A stretch of 64,000 nucleotides of DNA from an uncultured Altererythrobacter sp. (GTDB taxonomy: Bacteria; Pseudomonadota; Alphaproteobacteria; Sphingomonadales; Sphingomonadaceae), in the NCBI GenBank assembly GCA_913056125.1, contig CAJXNC010000004.1, positions 124,001-188,000 on the forward strand. Reading direction: 5' to 3'. Position numbers and translations under genes: made by a program. Each line of letters opens with the position of its first letter. The first letter of the stretch is position 1. The notes beneath the pieces were generated by a model. It did not search any database. It was not told the origin of the DNA and worked only from the letters and a program-made list of their open reading frames with translations. Shown one piece after another: positions 1 to 7,705 of the stretch.

Positions 1-629
1 ACGATGCGTGTTTCGTGGACCATTTCGATGGTGATCGCCACCTGGTCGGGCGCCTGGAAAATCTCGATACCCATGTTGTAGGCGCCGGGCAGCATCACGC
101 CGGGCATGCCGCGCGTCAGGCAACGATCCCAGATACCGAAATCGTCCATCGAATCGAAAACCTCGGTGTTCCACGAGTTCTTGACGCCTGCAGCGCGACG
201 GCGGCCTTCCTCGGTCAGTGGCGGCATCTGGCCATTGGCCGGCTCCAAGGTCAGCGAGGTCTGGCGCAGTGGAAGGCCGCGTTCGTTCCAGTGGCCCATC
301 GCCATCATGTTGGCGTCTTCCTCTTCCTCGTAGCGGGCCATCGCATCTTCGGCGTCGTAGAAGATCTCTTGATATTCGCGATCGGTGTAGAATCTGCGAT
401 TGCCATATCGGCTGGAGCGCGTGCGTGGTGTGCCGGCGAGATAGTCGATCGGCCACTTGCCGCGAATGTCGGGATCGCCCCAATCGGTGCGCGGCACTTC
501 CCAGCCTGGCGGAGGCGCATCGAAACGCGCTTCCAGCATGGCTTCTTCTTCTTCCTCGGTGAATTGCGCCGCTGCCGGGCCGGTTGCCAGCGCCAGGCAC
601 AATGCGGATGCAACAATTGCGTATTTCAT
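1..629 (-). CDS. Exported protein of unknown function, C-terminus cut by window edge (paralogue of the gene at 2673-3695)
   Basis: About 209 codons are visible, running off the left edge. The start is the ATG at 629, preceded by GGGGAGAG. Residues 1 to about 21 form a signal peptide ending in AAAQ. The mature part (motifs GWEVPRTDWGDPD, AMGHWNERG, WDRCLTRGMPG) is collinear and mostly identical with the gene at 2673-3695, so the two are recent paralogues. I recall the same pattern in uncharacterised exported proteins of Acidobacteria and related groups, but no biochemical role is known to me. The position at the edge of a catabolic island suggests a periplasmic role there, which is inference only. 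Confidence 0.75.
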   Translation of the reverse strand, partial: MKYAIVASALCLALATGPAAAQFTEEEEEAMLEARFDAPPPGWEVPRTDWGDPDIRGKWPIDYLAGTPRTRSSRYGNRRFYTDREYQEIFYDAEDAMARYEEEEDANMMAMGHWNERGLPLRQTSLTLEPANGQMPPLTEEGRRRAAGVKNSWNTEVFDSMDDFGIWDRCLTRGMPGVMLPGAYNMGIEIFQAPDQVAITIEMVHETRI

Positions 630-783
630 CAGACTCTCCCCTATGCAGACGAGTATGCCCGAGACGCGGCGCGTTGCAAGATGCAGCTTTGTCGCAGCCC
701 GTGCTATCCTTCCCCAACCGAAGCTTGTCTTGACCTTATCACCTTTGTCACAGAATATTTGATGGGTGGATCAGGGGGATAGT

Positions 784-2658
784 ATGCCGGAAATTGGGAA
801 AACCTGGCTCTTGGCCAGTTGCGCGGCATTGTCGGCGTGCGGCGGTGGTGGTGGTGGTGGAGGTGTCGCGAGCACGCCCACACCGGCTCCGTCAGCCACA
901 CCGGCGCCTACTCCCGCCCCGACACCGACACCCTCGTCGCCGACATTCACCGAAGTTGCGTTCGACCGCAATGTTCTCGATGCGAACGCGAATTTCGAAA
1001 GTAGCGCAGTTCGGGCGAATATCGAATTGGCTTCTTCGACCCAGACCGTGCGCGATGCAGCTGGCGAGCGCGATACACTCGCCATCGGTTACGATGCCGC
1101 AACGGGGACCTACACGATCGATTTCGGGGCTTCCCGGGAGAGCTTTGCCGCGGGTGACCGGGTGGAAGAGCGTTTTCCGGGCGAGGCTGCCTATTTCAAG
1201 GTCGGTAATGTGGGAGAGGCGCAGTTCCTCACGATCCTTTCGCTCCCCTTCATTTCGGCGAGTTTCGCGAATGACCTGACCTACAACCAATATGTCGCGC
1301 AGGGCTATTGGCAGACCAACCAGGTCGACAATCTCAACAACCAGTACACGCGCTTTACCAGCTTTGTCTTCGGCCAGCGTACCTCGCCAGCAGATGTCCC
1401 GATGACCGGCGCGGCACATTGGCTGGTCGATATCTTCGGGGCACTTGCGATCAAGGGCCAGGAGATTCTGACCGTATCGGGATCAGGCGATTTCGAAGTG
1501 GATTTTGCGGCGGGAACCTTCCAGCTCAATTCCTTCGTCGATGAGAGCGAGTTCCTCTCGCTGGGCGGCACGACCGGTTCGCTATATTTCGTCTCGGGTG
1601 GTGAATTGCGCGCGGATGGCAGTTTTGGCGGGGTGTTCGCATATAACGGGACGGTATCGCTCGCGGGCGATCTGGAAGGTGCTTTCTTTGGGCCGGGAGC
1701 GGCCGAGATCGGGGCAACCTTCGCTGCCGAGAATAGCGATGCATATTTGTCCGGCGCCTTTACCGGACAGCGCAGTAGCTTTGCCTCCACCAGTGCGGGA
1801 ATTTCCAACATCTCGCTCACCAACCTGCTTGCCGATGACCAGCGCCTGTTTGGCGAAGGCGCCAGCATCACGGTGAGAGGCACTTCGGACGATCCCGGAT
1901 TCTTCAATATCTATACGAGCAACAGGAGCGGCGGCGATGTTCTGCTCGACCAAGATGGCATCGTCAGAGTTAGCGATGGCCATTACCAATATCTGCCCGA
2001 CGAGGCCGATCGCATTGCCGATCCGACGGGCAATTTCGACCGCTACGCTTATTTCGGGCGCTACAATTCGTCCAATGCCGAGGGCAATGTCGAATACGCC
2101 ATCTACAAGGTGGGTGAGGACAATAGCGAGATACAGCTGACCTATCTCACCTTCCTCGAAACGCGGGTGCAGGCAAGCGAGGTCAATGGTGCGGTGACCT
2201 CGACCGAGGACCGATATGCATTCAGCCATTTCGGCATCGAGACTTCTCCCTATGTCATTCTCGCGATGACGGGCACCGCGACATATAATGGCGTGGTCTA
2301 TGCGAGGGCTGCCGGATCGGACGGGTTCGGTGCGGATGTGAGCGGAACCTCTGTCTTCAACGTGGATTTCTCCAGCGACAGCTATTCTGGGCAGCTTGTC
2401 CTCGACGGGGTAGTCGATGGGGGCGGGGCCATCGACTTTGGCACCTGGACATTTGCGGGCACGGAAAATGGCGGTTTGGCCGCTGCCCAACTGCTTAGCG
2501 GCAGCCCGGCTATCGGTACCAACGAAATCAGGCCAATCCTTTACGGGCCTAATGGTCAGGAACTGGGCGCGGCCTTTTCGATCTCGACACAGACCGATTT
2601 CGCCGATCCCGATTTCGTGGAAATCGCCGGTATTACGGTCGCAACCCAGGAACCCTGA
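784..2658 (+). CDS. Surface lipoprotein with TbpB-like beta-barrel features
   Basis: 624 residues. The start at 784 is chosen because AGGGGG lies 7 bases upstream; an in-frame ATG at 766 lacks such a site. A lipoprotein signal (LSAC, Cys19) is followed by eight glycines and a Pro/Thr-rich linker to about residue 50. The rest is rich in Gly, Ser, Phe and Tyr. It has a repeated pattern such as AFFGPGAAEIGATF near residue 300 and a matching pattern in the last 130 residues. This resembles the beta-barrel domain of transferrin-binding-protein-B-like lipoproteins, which bind ligands at the cell surface. There is no adjacent partner TonB receptor or Slam gene. It sits on the opposite strand between two paralogous genes. 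Ligand unknown. Confidence 0.6.
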   Translation: MPEIGKTWLLASCAALSACGGGGGGGGVASTPTPAPSATPAPTPAPTPTPSSPTFTEVAFDRNVLDANANFESSAVRANIELASSTQTVRDAAGERDTLAIGYDAATGTYTIDFGASRESFAAGDRVEERFPGEAAYFKVGNVGEAQFLTILSLPFISASFANDLTYNQYVAQGYWQTNQVDNLNNQYTRFTSFVFGQRTSPADVPMTGAAHWLVDIFGALAIKGQEILTVSGSGDFEVDFAAGTFQLNSFVDESEFLSLGGTTGSLYFVSGGELRADGSFGGVFAYNGTVSLAGDLEGAFFGPGAAEIGATFAAENSDAYLSGAFTGQRSSFASTSAGISNISLTNLLADDQRLFGEGASITVRGTSDDPGFFNIYTSNRSGGDVLLDQDGIVRVSDGHYQYLPDEADRIADPTGNFDRYAYFGRYNSSNAEGNVEYAIYKVGEDNSEIQLTYLTFLETRVQASEVNGAVTSTEDRYAFSHFGIETSPYVILAMTGTATYNGVVYARAAGSDGFGADVSGTSVFNVDFSSDSYSGQLVLDGVVDGGGAIDFGTWTFAGTENGGLAAAQLLSGSPAIGTNEIRPILYGPNGQELGAAFSISTQTDFADPDFVEIAGITVATQEP

Positions 2659-2672
2659 GATGCAGGCCCGGC

Positions 2673-3695
2673 CTATTCCTCGGTAGTCTCGCCGCGTGCG
2701 GCCCATGCGGCCCGGCGGAATTCCTCGAAACGCGGGCTGGTGGCGGTGATATAGCCGCGCACCTGCACGTTCCCTTCGTGGCAGGCATATTCGTACATGC
2801 CGTAATCGTCATTGCGTGCCCAAGGGAAGTCGTACTTCCACGGGCCGGTATAGACCACCGGATCCTCGACCCAGGCTTCGTAGCGGACCTGGTCCGGGTT
2901 CATCAGCGTGAGGTGCTCGACCATGTGCAGCTCGCCTGAATTGGTGCCGTTCATCAGCGGACGGAAATTGCTGGTCTCGATCACCAGCGTATCGCCTTCC
3001 CAATGGCCGACCGAATAGCCAAGGTCATAGACCATGTTGGCAGGCGGCGGGTCGCGCCCGTCGAGATAGACCAACCGCGTTTCGTGGATCAGCTCGGTCT
3101 GGATCGCCACCAGGCCGGGCGATTGCCAGACGCGGATGCCCATATTGTAGGCCGCAGTCAGCATGGTGGAGGGCATGCCGCGCGTCATGCAGCGGTCGAA
3201 CGGTCCGAAATCCTCCATCGTGTCGAACACGTCGCGCGTGTTCGAATTGGCATTGGCGGCGCGGCGGCGCTGGCCTTCCTCGGTCATGGCCGGGATGCGG
3301 CCGTCGGCAGGCTCCATCACCAGCGAGGTCTGGCGCAGCGGATGGCCGCGTTCGTTCCAGTGCCCCATCGCCATCATGTTGGCGTCTTCTTCCTCCTCGT
3401 AACGGCCGATGGCGTCCTCGGCGTCGTAGAAGGCGTCCTCATATTCGCGATCGGTCAGGAAGCGGCGCTCCCCGAAACGGGGTGAGCGCGAGGTCGGTGT
3501 TCCGGCGAGGTAATCGAGCGGCCAGCTACCGCGCAGATCCGGATCGCCCCATTCGGTGCGCGGCATTTCCCAGCCGGGAGGAGGCGCATCGAAACGCGCC
3601 TCCATCATGGCATCCTCGTCCATCTCCTGCGCGGTCGCGGGAAGGACCGCGAGACCTGCAATCGAAGCAGCTACGGCAAAAAGTGCAAATCTCAT
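2673..3695 (-). CDS. Exported protein of unknown function (340 aa)
   Basis: Start ATG at 3695 with GGGGAGAGG upstream. Residues 1-22 are a signal peptide ending ATAQ. Conserved-looking blocks are PRTEWGDPDLRGSW, FGPFDRCMTRGMP, GHWEGDTLVIETSNF and YEYACHEGN. I recall these blocks from a large family of uncharacterised exported proteins in Acidobacteria and Alphaproteobacteria. The paralogue at 1-629 shares nearly all of the N-terminal half. The stop is 14 bases from the convergent lipoprotein stop. The gene may share a transcript with nothing else, since the next minus-strand gene upstream (starting 5210) ends 30 bases away and could be co-transcribed. No enzyme activity can be assigned. Confidence 0.7.
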   Translation of the reverse strand: MRFALFAVAASIAGLAVLPATAQEMDEDAMMEARFDAPPPGWEMPRTEWGDPDLRGSWPLDYLAGTPTSRSPRFGERRFLTDREYEDAFYDAEDAIGRYEEEEDANMMAMGHWNERGHPLRQTSLVMEPADGRIPAMTEEGQRRRAANANSNTRDVFDTMEDFGPFDRCMTRGMPSTMLTAAYNMGIRVWQSPGLVAIQTELIHETRLVYLDGRDPPPANMVYDLGYSVGHWEGDTLVIETSNFRPLMNGTNSGELHMVEHLTLMNPDQVRYEAWVEDPVVYTGPWKYDFPWARNDDYGMYEYACHEGNVQVRGYITATSPRFEEFRRAAWAARGETTEE

Positions 3696-3725
3696 CGGCC
3701 TCTCCCCGATGCAGCCTATTGCCGG

Positions 3726-5210
3726 CTATTTCACCTTGCTGGCATCGAGCTTTTCGCGGCTCACCCATGTGCCGTGGACTTGGCTGCGCAGAGCCATATT
3801 GGTCTTCACCTTGGCGATCGCGCCTTTCTCGACATTGTCCGCTTCCACCACCCACAGCTCACTGGAATAGTCCGCCGGATTGCCGCCCGGAGGGCCGTTG
3901 GGAACGTCGATCACGGTGACCAGCCAGCCGCCATGGGCAGGATCGCTGGACGGAATATGCGCAGGCTCGCTGATCGCGCCGCCCGGAGGCACCTCCATGA
4001 CCGACAGGCGGCCATTGCCCACCTCGATGCGGAACAGGCAGTTGAAGTTCGCGCCGACCGGACCGCCGAGCATGGGCGGCCCCTTGGCCTCGGGATTCAT
4101 CGAGAGATACCAGGCACGGTTATAGGGCTGGCCCTGGTCGGCATCGGCGACGCGGCACAGATCGCCCGGAGGGCCGAGCGGGCGCTCCTGGATTTCAGGG
4201 TCGTCCTTGCTCATGTCGAGCGTCCAGCGCGTCAGCGCGCCCTGGATGTCCTGCTGCGCGATATCGACGCCGCCTGCCTCGCGCATGAAGGCAAAGGCAT
4301 TGGTGTTGGTCAGGCAAAGATCGATATGGACGAGGTCGCCATCCTCATAGGCATTGACCTCGTGGAAGCAGGACACGCCGACCGGGCCCTTGATCCACTT
4401 CATTTCCGACACGCTGCCATAGCGCGGCATGATGGCGATCCAGCTTTCGAGGTCCTGCTGGTGCGCCCAATGTGCGCCGCCGGCCTTGATGCGGTCGAGA
4501 TCTGCGGTAGTCGGGAAGATCGGCCAGATGGCGTAGTTCTCGGTGATCACGAAATCGTGGATGGTGGCGAGATATTTCTGCTCGAACCACTCTTCCTTGA
4601 TCAGGTTTCCGTCTGCATCGGCAATGCAATAGGCGATGTTGGGATCGCACAGGCCGCCGGCTTCATAGCCGAAGAAGAACATCTCGCCGGTCTTGGGATC
4701 GATGCGCGGATGGGCGGTGAAAGTCTCGGACTTGAGCTTGCCCTCATAGTCCCACTTGCCGACCGTATCGAGCGTGTGCGGATTGATCTCGTAACCGCGC
4801 CCGTCTTCCTTGGTCATGAACAGGCGGCCGGCATGCCAGACCGGCGTGGTATTGGCGACGGTGCGGTCCTTGCCCTCTACGCTGGGATCATCGGTAAAGG
4901 GATTGCGATAGCGGCCGAACAGCGCGCGGCGGGCATCCTTCTCGGCCAGATAACGCTCGGTCTCGACATATTTGATGTCGAAATCGACCGCGCCGCCGGT
5001 GATGTTGAAGCGCGCGATCATGCCGTCATGGTTGAGCGCGATATCGTCCTCGAACATCGGCGCATGGGCATTGTCGGGTACGGCGCGGAAAAAGGCGCCT
5101 TCGACCTCTGCCGGGATCTCGCCTTCGACTTCGAGGTTGCGGACCGACATCTCGGTGCGACGGGGCGTGTTGGTGCCGATGAAATGGATTGTCTGCGGAA
5201 AGGCGCTCAT
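3726..5210 (-). CDS. Carotenoid-cleavage-oxygenase family enzyme, lignostilbene-dioxygenase type
   Basis: 494 residues. These non-haem iron enzymes split a carbon-carbon double bond into two aldehydes. The four iron-ligand histidines are visible as His167, His218, His283 and His479. Tyr101 (in GRYRNPFTDD) and Lys134 (in LFMTKEDG) are present. As I recall, the lignostilbene dioxygenases LsdA and NOV1 use Tyr101 and Lys134 to hold the 4-hydroxyl of a stilbene. The position equivalent to their Phe59 is Leu59 here. The start at 5210 (GGGAG upstream) gives exactly this numbering; the longer reading from 5267 adds an unlikely 19 residues. The gene is divergent from the MarR gene with a TAAC-N4-GTTA palindrome between them. 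Substrate is inferred to be a hydroxylated stilbenoid or phenylpropanoid; an apocarotenoid cannot be excluded. Confidence 0.85.
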   Translation of the reverse strand: MSAFPQTIHFIGTNTPRRTEMSVRNLEVEGEIPAEVEGAFFRAVPDNAHAPMFEDDIALNHDGMIARFNITGGAVDFDIKYVETERYLAEKDARRALFGRYRNPFTDDPSVEGKDRTVANTTPVWHAGRLFMTKEDGRGYEINPHTLDTVGKWDYEGKLKSETFTAHPRIDPKTGEMFFFGYEAGGLCDPNIAYCIADADGNLIKEEWFEQKYLATIHDFVITENYAIWPIFPTTADLDRIKAGGAHWAHQQDLESWIAIMPRYGSVSEMKWIKGPVGVSCFHEVNAYEDGDLVHIDLCLTNTNAFAFMREAGGVDIAQQDIQGALTRWTLDMSKDDPEIQERPLGPPGDLCRVADADQGQPYNRAWYLSMNPEAKGPPMLGGPVGANFNCLFRIEVGNGRLSVMEVPPGGAISEPAHIPSSDPAHGGWLVTVIDVPNGPPGGNPADYSSELWVVEADNVEKGAIAKVKTNMALRSQVHGTWVSREKLDASKVK

Positions 5211-5261
5211 GCCCGTGATCTCCCAAAACGCGATAAAAATGTGATTCCTCGTCAAGGACGC

Positions 5262-5273
5262 TAACACCTGTTA
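5262..5273. promoter_or_regulatory. Candidate MarR operator, copy 1
   Basis: TAACACCTGTTA, a TAAC-N4-GTTA palindrome, lies between the divergent carotenoid-oxygenase start (5210) and MarR start (5319), 45-52 bases from each. The same spaced palindrome occurs in two more divergent promoters of the island. Autoregulation from such a site is typical of MarR repressors; binding here is inferred. Confidence 0.5.
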
Positions 5274-5318
5274 CGGTTCAGGCAAACAGGCTTTGATCGT
5301 TGAAAGGTGGGGGAACGA

Positions 5319-5849
5319 GTGCAGACCGGGGCGCAACGCAAGGTGGGCGAAGACCGCGATACGGGGATGAGTGGCAAGCCGGCCTTGCTGCATGACTTGC
5401 TCAAGCTGACCAACCGCCTGATGGCTCCCTTTTCGACGCATCTTTCACACCGCTACCGCATCAGCCTCAACGAATTCCGCTTGCTCATGGCGATCGGGGC
5501 AACCGGGCGCACGGCTAGCCATGAAGTGGCGGAGATGACCGGCGTCAACGTGATGAGCGTAAGCCGCGCAGTCGCCACCTTGCAGCGTGCCGGACGTGTG
5601 CGGGTTGAGCGCGATACGACCAATCGCCGCCGCAAATGGTTGAGCCTGACCGAAGAAGGACAGCACCTTTACGAAGTGATGCGACCGCAAAGCCAGAAGG
5701 TCGCCGACTATCTCTTTTCCGAACTCGACGATGAGGAGCTCGCCCAGCTGGACGTGATCGTCCATCGCCTGATCGACAAGCTCGAGGCGCGCGATGAGGA
5801 GGGCCGTTCGGTCTTCCTCGAGGCGACAAGGCCTGAAGACGAAGACTAG
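5319..5849 (+). CDS. MarR-family transcriptional regulator
   Basis: About 176 residues from GTG 5319, which has AGGTGGGGG ending 5 bases upstream. GTG 5307 and ATG 5367 are in-frame alternatives. The winged helix-turn-helix is clear: a recognition-helix segment VNVMSVSRAVATLQRAG followed by the wing VRVERDTTNRRRKWLSLTEEG, as in MarR/HpaR-type repressors that respond to aromatic acids. C-terminal helices (about residues 120-165) would form the dimer interface. The gene starts a likely operon with the Rieske oxygenase 5 bases downstream and is divergent from the carotenoid-oxygenase gene. I infer that it controls the island through the three TAAC-N4-GTTA palindromes. Confidence 0.85.
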   Translation: MQTGAQRKVGEDRDTGMSGKPALLHDLLKLTNRLMAPFSTHLSHRYRISLNEFRLLMAIGATGRTASHEVAEMTGVNVMSVSRAVATLQRAGRVRVERDTTNRRRKWLSLTEEGQHLYEVMRPQSQKVADYLFSELDDEELAQLDVIVHRLIDKLEARDEEGRSVFLEATRPEDED

Positions 5850-5854
5850 CCGCC

Positions 5855-6901
5855 ATGTACCCGTTCAGGCCCGGACAGTTCGCGCCGAAAAATGGCTGGT
5901 ACGTGGCCGGCTTTTGCGAGGAAATCGGGCAGGAACTGCTCGGCCGCACAATCTTGGGCGAGCCGGTCGTGCTTTACCGCAAGGAGGATGGCGAGGCGGT
6001 CGCGGTTGGCGGGCGCTGCCCGCACCGCCACTTCCCGCTCGCAGAAAGCTGCCGTGTGGGCGATGCCATCCAGTGCGGCTATCACGGCATCACCTTCGGG
6101 CCGGACGGCAAATGCACGAAAGTGCCATCACAGGTGCATGTACCCAAGAGCTATACCATCCCGACCTATCCGCTGGTCGAACACTCGATCTGGGCTTTCA
6201 TCTGGATGGGCGATCCGGAGAAAGCCGATCCCGCCCTGCTGCCCGACCTCGCAGAGATCGGCGCCGTGGGAGACGGCATTCACATCATGCCCTTCTTCAG
6301 CGAGTTCGTCGAAGGGCGCTACCAGCTGCTCAATGACAACCTCCTCGACCTGACGCATCTCGGCTATTTGCACGCGAGCAGCATCGGCAATGAGGACAAT
6401 GCCTCCACGCCCGAGGAGATCACCAAGGAGGACGGCGTGCTGCGCAGCCGGCGCTATATTGTCGACGCCGATCCGCCGCCTGTGATCGAGCAGTTCCACG
6501 GCAAGGGGATCGCCAAGATCGATCGCACGGTGGGCATGGATTTCTACTTGCCGGGATTTCACGCGGGCATTGGCGATATGTCGATTGCCGCCAGCGATCC
6601 GGATCGTCCGGGCAAGGTACTGAGCCGCAACCGCGTCTATCACGCGGTGACGCCTGCAACGCGCAGCTCGTGCCACTATTTCTTCGCCATGTCGGCTTCG
6701 GTCGGGGAATCGCTGGAGAAGATGAAAGCCTATCTTCGCCCGGTGATCGACGAGGACAAGTTCGCCACCGAAGAAATCGAGAAGATGCTTGCCGTGGTCG
6801 GCGAGGATCCGGATGAATTGCTGCTCAAGAGCGATACCAATGCAGTCTATGGCCGCCGCATGTTGCAGGCGATGATGGACGCCGAAGGGCAGGGCGCTTA
6901 A
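5855..6901 (+). CDS. Rieske non-haem iron oxygenase, oxygenase component (VanA/O-demethylase-like)
   Basis: 348 residues. The Rieske 2Fe-2S ligands are Cys55-x-His57 and Cys74-x2-His77. The mononuclear iron motif is Asp161-x3-Asp165-x2-His168-x4-His173 (in NDNLLDLTHLGYLH). Length and layout match single-component-type aromatic O-demethylases or hydroxylases such as VanA rather than the longer alpha subunits of dihydroxylating dioxygenases. A reductase partner is needed in this family, and none is encoded nearby. The gene follows the MarR gene by 5 bases and precedes a SnoaL-like protein by 10 bases, so all three are likely one transcript. The proposed role is demethylation or hydroxylation of an aromatic intermediate. 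Confidence 0.85.
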   Translation: MYPFRPGQFAPKNGWYVAGFCEEIGQELLGRTILGEPVVLYRKEDGEAVAVGGRCPHRHFPLAESCRVGDAIQCGYHGITFGPDGKCTKVPSQVHVPKSYTIPTYPLVEHSIWAFIWMGDPEKADPALLPDLAEIGAVGDGIHIMPFFSEFVEGRYQLLNDNLLDLTHLGYLHASSIGNEDNASTPEEITKEDGVLRSRRYIVDADPPPVIEQFHGKGIAKIDRTVGMDFYLPGFHAGIGDMSIAASDPDRPGKVLSRNRVYHAVTPATRSSCHYFFAMSASVGESLEKMKAYLRPVIDEDKFATEEIEKMLAVVGEDPDELLLKSDTNAVYGRRMLQAMMDAEGQGA

Positions 6902-6911
6902 GGCTCGCAGC

Positions 6912-7361
6912 ATGACTCACAAACCTTACGGCATGAGCGATGACGATCGCCGCGCGGTGGAAGCCGATGTGGCGCGCCTGATCCACGAATATACCTGGGC
7001 GAACGATGCGCAGGACTGGCAGAAATGCGCTTCGCTCTACACCGAGGATGCGGTCTTCCGGCGTCCCAGCGGGGGCGATCCGATCATCGGGCGTCAGGCG
7101 ATCCTCGACAGCTTCCTCGCCCGCCCGGCGCGCGCGCAGCGGCACACGATCGCCAATATATTGGTCGAGGTCGAAGGCCCGGCCACAGCGCGGGCGAAGT
7201 CGGTCATCGTGCTCTATATGGGCGACGTGCCCGAGGAAGGCGGCCTTCCCGTGCAGGACTCGAAAAGTCCGCTGATCGGCACATTCACAGACCTGTGCGC
7301 GTTGACCCCGCAGGGCTGGCGCTTCAAGGAACGCGTGGGCGGGCTCGACTTCAGGCCCTAA
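6912..7361 (+). CDS. SnoaL/NTF2-like protein
   Basis: 149 residues. The pattern VARLIHEYTWANDAQDWQKCASLYTEDAVF followed by a G-R-QAILDSF helix is the standard start of the NTF2-like cone fold. That fold is used by SnoaL cyclases, small isomerases and dehydratases, and by beta subunits of ring-hydroxylating oxygenases. It lies 10 bases after the Rieske gene, so a role as oxygenase partner or as an enzyme acting on its product is plausible. Its stop overlaps the convergent gene at 7358 by 4 bases. No catalytic assignment is possible from sequence alone. Confidence 0.7.
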   Translation: MTHKPYGMSDDDRRAVEADVARLIHEYTWANDAQDWQKCASLYTEDAVFRRPSGGDPIIGRQAILDSFLARPARAQRHTIANILVEVEGPATARAKSVIVLYMGDVPEEGGLPVQDSKSPLIGTFTDLCALTPQGWRFKERVGGLDFRP

Positions 7362-7705
7362 CGATATTCGCGCACGACCTCGATTGTGCCGACAATCGCA
7401 GCATTGAAATCGTCCAGGTCCTCCGCAGGGATCCAGTATTCGCGGTGCGCCTTGCCGCCCGCTTCCTGCACTTCGTAAGTGTCGAGGAAGTCCTTGCGCA
7501 CTTCGTAGCGCGTCACGAAACCGCTGCCGCTGGCGCGCACGTTCCAGTCGCGCGCAATCTTGATCGCATAGTCTTCGGTCGTGACCGGATAGAAAATCGG
7601 CTGTTCGGGCAGGCGTGGCGGAAAGGCCTTCATGCCCGCTTCCTCGATCAGGGCAAGCTCCTCGGGACCGACAGGCCGCCAGAGCGTGATCGTCTCAACA
7701 CTCAT
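7358..7705 (-). CDS. Small conserved protein of the type often labelled ADP-ribosylation/crystallin J1
   Basis: 115 residues from ATG 7705. The sequence has RPVGPEELALIEEAG, FPPRLPEQPIFYPV, IARDWNVRASGSGFVTRYEV and EYWIPAEDLDDFN. I recall these from a widespread cytoplasmic family annotated ADP-ribosylation/crystallin J1, although it is too short to hold an ADP-ribosylglycohydrolase domain. Its ATG shares a base with the TGA of the MFS gene (TGATG), which implies translational coupling. Function unknown; placement suggests an accessory to the transporter or to the catabolic unit. Confidence 0.6.
   Translation of the reverse strand: MSVETITLWRPVGPEELALIEEAGMKAFPPRLPEQPIFYPVTTEDYAIKIARDWNVRASGSGFVTRYEVRKDFLDTYEVQEAGGKAHREYWIPAEDLDDFNAAIVGTIEVVREYR

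Noticed and set aside
841-866. Run of GGT/GGC triplets as a phase-variation repeat
   Set aside because: Gain or loss of whole triplets keeps the reading frame and only changes the length of the glycine tether; no homopolymer or out-of-frame unit is present.
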